DNA from: Myxococcales bacterium
GTDB lineage: Bacteria > Myxococcota_A > Polyangia > Nannocystales > Nannocystaceae
Length of the DNA stretch: 32,879 bases
Assembly: GCA_014240065.1 (NCBI GenBank)
Contig: JAAZXR010000046.1
Span: 1 to 32,879 of the forward strand
Direction of reading: 5' to 3'
Positions 8,755 through 14,749 of the stretch are shown piece after piece. The position numbers and the translations under genes are program-made. How positions within the stretch are numbered: position 1 is the stretch's first letter; every line of letters begins with the position of its first letter. Below the pieces are notes generated by a model. The model saw only the letters and a program-made list of their open reading frames with translations, was not told where the DNA came from and did not search any database.

Positions 8755-8777
8755 TCGCAGCGGAGGCGAGCGGCGAT

Positions 8778-9689
8778 ATGAGCGGAGATTTTCTCACCAT
8801 CACCGACCATCAGCATGAAATGCTTGATGAATTTGACATCTCCGGCGCCCCCGCTCCGACCGCCGCTCGCGCGCAGTTACCGGGCACGGCTCGTGTTTCA
8901 TGGGAGGAGCTGAGCGGCGATCACCCTCCTTCCCCAGCGGTGGTCGACTGGTGGCGTTCCCAAGCGCCATGGACAGCGTCGCAGGCCGCGAGTCTTGTCG
9001 GTCTCTCGCCCCTGCTCGACCAGACAGTCCACCGATTCGCAGGTGTGGTGCTCGACGCCTTAGGCCGCCTCGCGCCCGCGCCCACCGACCTGCTCGCGGT
9101 GGCGCTCGACGACGCCCGCGCGGCCTTGGCGGCGTCGCCCTCAACGGCGTGGTTTGTCCCGGGCGCCCGCGCCCTCTCGGCGGTCTTCCTCGGGGGCGAC
9201 CCCGCAGGTGGCCTGCGGGTGGCGCTCGGCGTCTCACCTGGGCGGTCAAAACATCGATGGCCACCGGCCGACGAGGGGCCGGGTCCAGAACACACCGACG
9301 GCGAACCACCGTGGCGCGAACCCGTGGCTCAGATCCTCACCGCGCTATGGGAACACCGATCCATGATCCCAGAAGACGCCCGAAGGGAGGCGCTGTTGAC
9401 CCTCGCGTGGCACTGCGGCTCCGACGCCCGCGCGCGCGCGCTCAGTCTCATGAACCCGCATCACCGGCGCTTCGCCGAGCTCGCAGCGGCGGGGGGGGGT
9501 GAACCCTCTACCGTGCTCGAGCGCTACTACGACCTCGCAAAGGGCGGCGCAGCGAAGGCGCGAGGGGGCGCCGAGCCAGCGGCCCCGTTGGCGCCCCCCT
9601 CTCCCCTGCACCGCTGGACGTGGCAGCGCGGGCTGGTGTTCGTGTTCCTGCTCGCGCTCAGCTTGTGGGTGTACCTCAAGGACACGTGA
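8778..9689 (+). CDS. Tail-anchored hypothetical protein
   Basis: A 303-residue protein with no recognised domain. The soluble part is Ala/Pro-rich with helical blocks (DLLAVALDDARAALA, REALLTLAWHCGSDARARAL). A single hydrophobic segment near the end (GLVFVFLLALSLWVYL) is followed only by KDT, so the topology is tail-anchored with the bulk in the cytoplasm. The ATG at 8778 is preferred to the GTG at 8745 because GGAGGCGAG lies about 12 nt upstream of it and the earlier GTG lies inside a promoter-like element. A run of nine G (9491-9499) lies inside the gene. It is followed by heme A synthase after 51 bp. Confidence 0.65.
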   Translation: MSGDFLTITDHQHEMLDEFDISGAPAPTAARAQLPGTARVSWEELSGDHPPSPAVVDWWRSQAPWTASQAASLVGLSPLLDQTVHRFAGVVLDALGRLAPAPTDLLAVALDDARAALAASPSTAWFVPGARALSAVFLGGDPAGGLRVALGVSPGRSKHRWPPADEGPGPEHTDGEPPWREPVAQILTALWEHRSMIPEDARREALLTLAWHCGSDARARALSLMNPHHRRFAELAAAGGGEPSTVLERYYDLAKGGAAKARGGAEPAAPLAPPSPLHRWTWQRGLVFVFLLALSLWVYLKDT

Positions 9690-9728
9690 ACTCACGGGCG
9701 CGCGGGGGCTCCGCCCGCGATCTGCGGG

Positions 9729-9734
9729 TACACT
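9729..9734 (+). promoter_or_regulatory. Possible -10 (TACACT) for a leaderless ctaA transcript
   Basis: TACACT lies exactly 6 nt before the GTG start of ctaA and there is no Shine-Dalgarno sequence. This is the same spacing as for the parA-like and clp-like genes. No -35-like hexamer is seen at the right distance, so this is weaker than the other two cases. Confidence 0.3.
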
Positions 9735-9740
9735 CCGGGC

Positions 9741-10697
9741 GTGAAGCCGCAGCGCAGCACCGCCGAGCGCGTCGCCATCTTCGTGCTCGCCTACACCGTC
9801 CTCGTCATCGTGTTCGGGGCGTGGGTTCGCATCACCGGTTCCGGCGCGGGCTGCGGACAGCATTGGCCGACCTGCCATGGAGAGCTCCTCCATCGCCCCG
9901 AGTCGACGGAGACCATGATCGAGCTGACCCACCGCGTCACGTCCGGCGCAGCGGGCTTGCTGTCGTTGCTGCTGTGCGTGACCTCGTTCCGGATCCGCCC
10001 GATCTCCCGACCTGCACGACTCGGCGCGTTGTTGAGCGTGGTCTTCATGATCACCGAGTCCCTGATCGGGGCCGGAATCGTTAAATTTGAGCTCGTCGCC
10101 GACAACGCCAGCGTAGAGCGGGCGCTCGGGATCTCCGTTCATCTCGTCAACACCTCGCTGCTGACGGCGGCGCTGGCCCTGGCCGTCTGGGGCGCGCAGG
10201 GCCGCAGCGTGCGCGACGATCCTGATCGGGTCAGCCTGGCGCTGGCCCTCGTCGCCTGCGGCGTCACGCTCATGGTGATGACGACGGGCGCGGTGACCGC
10301 CCTGGGAGACACCCTGTTCCCACCGGAGAGCGACCTGAGCGCCCTCGCTGTCCTCGCGCGCGACCACGCCGCTGGCGCGCACCTGCTCGAGCGAACCCGC
10401 GGGGTCCACCCGATGCTCGCGGTGGTCGGTGCCCTGGTCCTCATCCTCACCATGACGAAGATGGGAGAGCGTGCGGACACCGGATCGACCCCTCGCCTAT
10501 GCCGCCTCATGATTAAGTTGGTCCTCGCCCAAGTCGCGCTCGGCCTGGTCAACATCTGGATGTCCGCGCCCGGCTATCTGCAGCTGATGCACCTCGGCCT
10601 GGCCACCGTGTCGTGGATCGCCCTGTGCTTCGCCACGCTGAGCCTGCTCGAACGAGCGCGTCACGCCGTGAACCCGCCGACGACATCCGCGCAGTGA
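9741..10697 (+). CDS. ctaA: Heme A synthase (CtaA/COX15 family)
   Basis: A 318-residue integral membrane protein with about eight helices. It oxidises the C8 methyl of heme O to the formyl of heme A for aa3-type cytochrome oxidases. It has the conserved loop VRITGSGAGC with a Cys pair at C38/C45 (CGQHWPTC), the helix-2 motif E61-x-x-H64-R (ELTHRVTSG), and later histidines in SVHLVNTSLL, GVHPMLAV and LMHLGLA. The start is GTG with no ribosome site. No protoheme farnesyltransferase or oxidase gene is adjacent. It ends 4 bp from the convergent exonuclease gene. Confidence 0.9.
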   Translation: MKPQRSTAERVAIFVLAYTVLVIVFGAWVRITGSGAGCGQHWPTCHGELLHRPESTETMIELTHRVTSGAAGLLSLLLCVTSFRIRPISRPARLGALLSVVFMITESLIGAGIVKFELVADNASVERALGISVHLVNTSLLTAALALAVWGAQGRSVRDDPDRVSLALALVACGVTLMVMTTGAVTALGDTLFPPESDLSALAVLARDHAAGAHLLERTRGVHPMLAVVGALVLILTMTKMGERADTGSTPRLCRLMIKLVLAQVALGLVNIWMSAPGYLQLMHLGLATVSWIALCFATLSLLERARHAVNPPTTSAQ

Positions 10698-10701
10698 GGC
10701 G

Positions 10702-11748
10702 TCACTCGGTCAGCAACGCGCGCGCCCGCCGATAGATGCGCGCGGTCGCCTCGACGTCACCGACGTTGTACTCAGCGATTCGCTCGATGTCCCCCCGCGC
10801 GTACGTGGGGGCCACCATCGACCCGTCCATGTCCCCCTTCGGCGAGGTGATTCCGAGGGCCCAGCAGACCACGTCAAGGCTCGCCGGACCGCTCGCTCGA
10901 AACGCCCCGGCCCGCCCCACGAGCGGCAGCAGATCCAGATGTCGCTTGTTCGAGCGCGCCAACAAATCGACTCGGACCGGGATGTTGTGCACGAGGCTCC
11001 TCGCCACCAAAAATGGGACGTCGAATCCCCGGCCGTTGTAGGTGACCACCCTCGACGCCTGACTCGCCAAAAACCAGAACGCTTCGAGGAGCTGCGGCTC
11101 GCTCATCGGCCGGATCCACGGGGGAAACTCCGCGTCTGCGCGTCCCTCGGGTGGGACCACGAGCGCTGTCACGGGCATGGCCTCCTCCCCCGCCTCTCCG
11201 TCGCCAACGGCGAGCGAGACGATCTTCCCGAACCACGGCGACAGGCCCATGACCTTGGCCTCTTCGGACTCGCTGCGGTCCGCGTGCTTGGTCACAGCCT
11301 GCGCGATGGTCGGCGGCACCTTGCGCAGATCCGTGTCTGGCACGGTCTCAATGTCGAAGACGAGGCTCTCACAGCGCAGGTCGGCCGCGCGCTCGTATCC
11401 CGCGCCCAGCAACACCCGAAGGTCCGCCTCCCCCTCCGCTGCCCGCCGGATTCTGCTTACGACGAGCTGTTTCGCGCCGCGATAGTCGTCGAGCGCGAAC
11501 CGAATCTTCACGACCGCGCCGTCCTCGAGCGACCGCATCGCGCCCATGGCCTCTTGTGCGTCGTCCCAGACTTTCACGGGGAAGCCGCCGCTCGCGTCGA
11601 CCACCTCCGCGTCGAAGAATGGCCGCCCCGCGCGCGTCACACCGTCACGCACCGCGCGGAGCACCGCGAACGCAGTGCCGCGGAACTCCCCCGCGCGCGC
11701 CGTCTTCAGGTCGGCTAGCTGTTCGATGTGCGTGTCGTTGACGGCCAT
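10702..11748 (-). CDS. OB-fold plus DEDDy 3'-5' exonuclease-like protein
   Basis: A 348-residue protein. Residues about 20-102 look like an OB nucleic-acid-binding fold (FRGTAFAVLRAV, FFDAEVVD, FPVKVWDD), as in the N-terminal domain of YhaM-type exonucleases. Residues about 128-345 form a PolB-exonuclease-like RNase H fold: motif I FDIETVPD (131-138), motif II TYNGRGFD (236-243) and motif III Y327-N-V-G-D331. This gives the four acidic residues plus Tyr of a DEDDy exonuclease, with two-metal 3'-5' degradation expected. DNA or RNA preference is unknown. It is the last gene of a leftward set, 12 bp after the Imm33-like lipoprotein gene. Confidence 0.78.
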   Translation of the reverse strand: MAVNDTHIEQLADLKTARAGEFRGTAFAVLRAVRDGVTRAGRPFFDAEVVDASGGFPVKVWDDAQEAMGAMRSLEDGAVVKIRFALDDYRGAKQLVVSRIRRAAEGEADLRVLLGAGYERAADLRCESLVFDIETVPDTDLRKVPPTIAQAVTKHADRSESEEAKVMGLSPWFGKIVSLAVGDGEAGEEAMPVTALVVPPEGRADAEFPPWIRPMSEPQLLEAFWFLASQASRVVTYNGRGFDVPFLVARSLVHNIPVRVDLLARSNKRHLDLLPLVGRAGAFRASGPASLDVVCWALGITSPKGDMDGSMVAPTYARGDIERIAEYNVGDVEATARIYRRARALLTE

Positions 11749-11760
11749 GATTCAGACTCT

Positions 11761-12561
11761 TCACTTCGGCGCACCGAGAGCGGTCTGCCCCCGCGTGCTG
11801 AACTCGGCGCCCCCGCGTGTCACCGCGCTCGCCGGGGACGCGCGCACTCCATCCTTCCAAATCACCTGGTCGGAGGAGTCCATGACCATATGGGGCGCGC
11901 CGCTGCGATAAAAGACGAGGTAGCCCGGAGGGAGGGTGAGGCTGGACAGGAGCTCTGGGCGGCGGCGATAGACCTCGTAGATAGGCACGCTCTCGATGGT
12001 CCCGGCGTCGCTCTCCGCGTGGGGGTTGACCATCCGCCATCCGCTCATGCGCCCCCCAGGCGACGCCACCCGAAAGAGCATGACCTGGTCCGAGCTCCAG
12101 GCGTCCGAGGACACCAACATGTGTTGATCGTACTGAACCTCCGACGACTCCACCGCAATTTTCGAAAGGAATGAGCGCTGCGCTGCGTCGATTTTCAATG
12201 AAGCAGAGATCTCCGGGCGGCCCCGGCTCTCCGTCTCTCGTTCGTAGTCGGGCTCCCACACCTCAAGCCTCCCGCGCACCAGCTGCAACGAGAATGTCGT
12301 CCAGCCATACGGCACCTCGACGCCGTCGACGAGCTCGATCCCCCGTCGGCTGAGTTCGCGAAGATGCGCGAACAAGAGCTCCACTTCGTCCGTCAGCAGC
12401 GGATCACATCCGATGACGATCCGAGCGCCACCGATCTGCCGCGTAAACCTGTCCTCCTCACCGCCAACAATGACGACGTTGAGGGCCGGGCGCCGGGCGC
12501 ATGAGGTCAGCGTGGACGCCTGGAGCAAGCAGACGGCCATGATCGCGAGCGCCCCCCTCAC
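11761..12561 (-). CDS. Imm33-like (DUF2185) lipoprotein
   Basis: A 266-residue protein. The GTG at 12561 overlaps the upstream gene's stop (GTGA), and the product then begins VRGALAIMAVCLLQ with a lipobox LTSC (Cys21). The preceding in-frame codons are read through the upstream gene and do not look like a signal. The body carries features I associate with two-part Imm33/DUF2185 proteins: a conserved W, WEPDYE, a Q, SGW (MSGWRMVNPH), YEVYRRRPELL and LTLPPGYLVFY. Imm33 proteins were named as predicted immunity proteins of polymorphic toxins, but no toxin lies nearby. The family match is from memory of motif order and is not certain. It sits between the pseudo-ATPase and the exonuclease. Confidence 0.6.
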   Translation of the reverse strand: MRGALAIMAVCLLQASTLTSCARRPALNVVIVGGEEDRFTRQIGGARIVIGCDPLLTDEVELLFAHLRELSRRGIELVDGVEVPYGWTTFSLQLVRGRLEVWEPDYERETESRGRPEISASLKIDAAQRSFLSKIAVESSEVQYDQHMLVSSDAWSSDQVMLFRVASPGGRMSGWRMVNPHAESDAGTIESVPIYEVYRRRPELLSSLTLPPGYLVFYRSGAPHMVMDSSDQVIWKDGVRASPASAVTRGGAEFSTRGQTALGAPK

Positions 12562-13700
12562 GCGCGGCCCTCCGCGGAGTCCGGGGCGAACGAGACCCTG
12601 GCGCGGGTCCACTCCCACTTGAAGCCCTCCACCCGGCGCGGCGGCGCGGCGTCGCGTTCGTCTTGCACGACCACGGCCATCGCCTCAGCCCCCGCGGTCG
12701 TCGCGCCGTCTTCCCCGCGGGTGAGGTCGGAGCGCGGCCGGCCTGAAGCCACGATGGAGAGCCCCGCGCGCACCAGGCCCTCCTCCCTCGCGCGCTGAAA
12801 CGTCGCCGCGCCGCGGGCGCAGCGACACGCCGCCAACACGATCCAGCCGCGGCCGCGCGCGGTCCTGAGCAGCTGCATCAGCCACGCGCTCTCTCGCTCG
12901 GCAGGGACGCTCCCGGCGTCTTGGTATCGCTCCCACACCGCCAACCCCGTCAGCGCGAGGACCAGCTGCCCGCCACCCTCCGAGTCAGCGGCTGTCCACC
13001 GATCGAGGTCTCGGACAAGCTGCTCGAGGAGTTCATCTCCGTACATGATCTTCGGCGCGACGTGACAAAGACGCGAACGCCAGGCCTCCTCTACCGCGGG
13101 ATCGACAGCCCCCGCCTGTGCGTTCTGGCCGCGGAGTGTCTCCAAGGCAGCCCCGCCCCAGCGCCCGCGCCGTCGCGTGAGCAGGTCATCGGCGCCGGCA
13201 CCGTGCAACACGACCGCCCGCGCCCCCGCGCCGCCGCTGAGGTCTTGAACCTCGGGAGTGGCGACCGCGAGCGCCTCTGCGATTTGAACGACGAGGGCGT
13301 CGGCGACGCCTCGCCGATCAGCGTCGACCGCGATGACGTCCCCCGGGCGAACAGCCCCGATCACCGCGTCGACCTCGGGTCCAACCCCAGCACCGCACGG
13401 GCTCCCATCAGGCCACCCTGGGAGCGCGCCGATCCGCAGGCCGCGTGCGTCCGCCCTCCGCCCGCTCTCCGAGGATGAGCGCAGCAACCCACCATCCTCG
13501 CGAAGCTCGACGTGAGTCAGACGCGCGAGATCTTCTGGTTCGAACCATTGCTCGTCGGGATCGGCCGATTCCAGCGCCTCCAACTCGTCGCGCACCTCCG
13601 CCGCGACGTCTTCGATCGCCGCGCGATGCAAGCGATCAACGAGCGATCTTGGATCGTCCTCGTCGCCGGCGGTTTTCTTATGGGGATCAGGCGCGACCAC
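12558..13700 (-). CDS. RecA/DnaB-fold pseudo-ATPase
   Basis: 380 residues from the GTG at 13700. A longer frame to 13904 would run into the divergent parA-like gene and encodes an unconvincing N-terminus. The N-terminal part is acidic and helical. From about residue 100 the order of elements follows RepA/DnaB/Rad55-type ATPases: G-x-E-V-D-A-V-I-G, then PGDVIAV, then a helix VVQIAEALA. The P-loop position reads DADRRGVAD instead of GxxGxGKS, with no Lys or Ser/Thr. The Walker B position reads LVLALTG with no Asp, and the later strand ends LAACR rather than in a sensor His. It closes with FKWEWTRARVSF, like the last strands of that fold. I infer a non-hydrolysing homologue. It overlaps the next gene by 4 bp. 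Confidence 0.55.
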   Translation of the reverse strand: MVAPDPHKKTAGDEDDPRSLVDRLHRAAIEDVAAEVRDELEALESADPDEQWFEPEDLARLTHVELREDGGLLRSSSESGRRADARGLRIGALPGWPDGSPCGAGVGPEVDAVIGAVRPGDVIAVDADRRGVADALVVQIAEALAVATPEVQDLSGGAGARAVVLHGAGADDLLTRRRGRWGGAALETLRGQNAQAGAVDPAVEEAWRSRLCHVAPKIMYGDELLEQLVRDLDRWTAADSEGGGQLVLALTGLAVWERYQDAGSVPAERESAWLMQLLRTARGRGWIVLAACRCARGAATFQRAREEGLVRAGLSIVASGRPRSDLTRGEDGATTAGAEAMAVVVQDERDAAPPRRVEGFKWEWTRARVSFAPDSAEGRA

Positions 13701-13759
13701 GACCCCTAAACTACCGCAGGATCGCGCGAAGCGCCTCTTGGAGTGAACTTGCGGAAAAA

Positions 13760-13788
13760 TTGGCGTGTGGAGGGCAATCCCGTAGCTT
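13760..13788 (+). promoter_or_regulatory. Promoter of the parA-like gene, probably leaderless
   Basis: TTGGCG (13760-13765), a 17-nt spacer, and TAGCTT (13783-13788) form a sigma70-type pair. The hexamer ends 6 nt before the ATG at 13795, so transcription would begin at or next to the start codon. No Shine-Dalgarno sequence is present. Confidence 0.55.
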
Positions 13789-13794
13789 CGACGC

Positions 13795-14430
13795 ATGATC
13801 GCGGCGTTCATTGGACTGAAGGGAGGCACCGGAAAAACCTGTCTCTCGCTGGCGACGGCGGCCTGTGCCCAAGACGACGGGGCCAACGCGCTGCTCGCGG
13901 ACACCGACCCCTCGGGCCTCGCGACCTGCTGGCGACCGGATGGATTCTACGGCTGCGTCGCCTGGCCAAGAGGAGACTTCTCCGGTCTGACGGAGACCAC
14001 CCGTGGCGTCGACTTCGCGTCCATCGACATCGCGACCGGCGACTTCGAGACGATTCGCGCGGCCGCAGGCGTGGCGAACGTCCTCGTCATCCCGTGCCTC
14101 CCGTCGCCCCTCGACGTGCAGTGCTGCGCGACCCTCCTCGACGCGCTGGAGTCACGCAACATCCCCGAGCGATGCCCGGTGCGGGTGCTGCTGAATCGCG
14201 TCGACCTGCGGACATCCTTAGGGCAGCGGGCCCAATCCGATCTCCAGGCGGCCGGGTTCCCGATGCTCGAGACGGTCGTCGGAGATCGAGTCGCGATGAC
14301 GGATGCGCTCGCCCGCGGCGAGTTCCCCAACCGCGCAGACACGCTGTTGCAACGCGAGCTTCGCGGCCTGCTCGACGAGCTCGAGTCGGTCACCCAGGGC
14401 ACGTTCAGCGCGGCGACCGTGGCTCACTAG
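13795..14430 (+). CDS. ParA-type (MinD/ParA superfamily) ATPase
   Basis: 211 residues. Deviant Walker A KGGTGKT at 9-15 with the signature Lys9, Walker A' ADTDPSGLATCW (35-46), a Walker B-like strand FASIDIAT, VLVIPCLPSPLDV, and VLLNRVDLR near the nucleotide-specificity region. These proteins dimerise with ATP on DNA or membrane to position plasmids, chromosomes or protein complexes. It is short for a chromosomal Soj/ParA (about 250) and close to the ParF/VirC1-like size class. No parB or parS-like repeats are visible nearby, so it is an orphan. It is transcribed away from the pseudo-ATPase operon, with 94 bp between the two starts. Confidence 0.85.
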   Translation: MIAAFIGLKGGTGKTCLSLATAACAQDDGANALLADTDPSGLATCWRPDGFYGCVAWPRGDFSGLTETTRGVDFASIDIATGDFETIRAAAGVANVLVIPCLPSPLDVQCCATLLDALESRNIPERCPVRVLLNRVDLRTSLGQRAQSDLQAAGFPMLETVVGDRVAMTDALARGEFPNRADTLLQRELRGLLDELESVTQGTFSAATVAH

Positions 14431-14444
14431 GCGACCGTCGTTCT

Positions 14445-14467
14445 TCACGAGCCTCGGAGGCTCGTGA
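14445..14467. terminator. Perfect hairpin at a convergent junction
   Basis: TCACGAGCCT (14445-14454) and AGGCTCGTGA (14458-14467) form a perfect 10-bp stem with a 3-nt loop. It lies 14 bp past the parA-like stop and covers the last seven codons plus stop of nqrM. There is no U-run on either side. It probably acts in both directions, ending parA transcription and stabilising or ending the nqr transcript. Confidence 0.6.
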
Positions 14468-14675
14468 GTTCGCCCGGCGGGCGCATGACGCTCGTCTCCG
14501 CGCGTAGCGGATCCGCGGGATCGCAGGCGCCGGGACGTCCGGCGTTATCGCATGCGCACGCCCCCCCTACTCCGCCGCAAGACCCCTTCAGCTCCTTACG
14601 CTGCACGATGACGCCGACGGCCATCGCCATCATCAAGAACGCCATGGTCCCTGCGGTGAGGAGGAATATCTGCAC
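14445..14675 (-). CDS. nqrM: NqrM, Na+-NQR maturation factor
   Basis: 76 residues from a GTG. One N-terminal helix (IFLLTAGTMAFLMMAMAVGVIV) is followed by QRKELKGSCGG and further cysteines (CACDN, GACDPAD), matching the small NqrM/DUF539 family. NqrM is required for assembly of active Na+-NQR and is thought to deliver iron to the membrane Fe centre between NqrD and NqrE through its conserved Cys. In many bacteria it closes the nqr-apbE operon, as here, except that an unrelated gene lies between apbE and nqrM. The C-terminal tail after about residue 55 is not part of the conserved region. Confidence 0.85.
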   Translation of the reverse strand: MQIFLLTAGTMAFLMMAMAVGVIVQRKELKGSCGGVGGACACDNAGRPGACDPADPLRAETSVMRPPGELTSLRGS

Positions 14676-14749
14676 GCTGTGGGTCTAGCACGCGGCGCAC
14701 GATACGACCATCGTGCCGCCGAGCGGACGGCGCAAGATCGCGTCAACGC

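Noticed and set aside
8720-8777. Light-responsive (LitR/CarH-type) operator between photolyase and the divergent gene
   Set aside because: No TGTA-TACA type palindrome is present in the 58-bp gap.
9690-9740. Riboswitch upstream of ctaA
   Set aside because: The 51-bp gap is too short and shows no conserved aptamer-like structure.
9345-10409. Leftward 354-codon open frame
   Set aside because: Antisense to ctaA and the tail-anchored gene; composition typical of a shadow frame.
13701-13794. parS-like centromere repeats next to the ParA-type gene
   Set aside because: No palindromic 16-mer or iterated repeat is seen near the gene, and no parB is adjacent.
13701-13904. Longer N-terminus for the pseudo-ATPase
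   Set aside because: It overlaps the divergent parA-like gene and its promoter, and the encoded residues do not resemble a domain.
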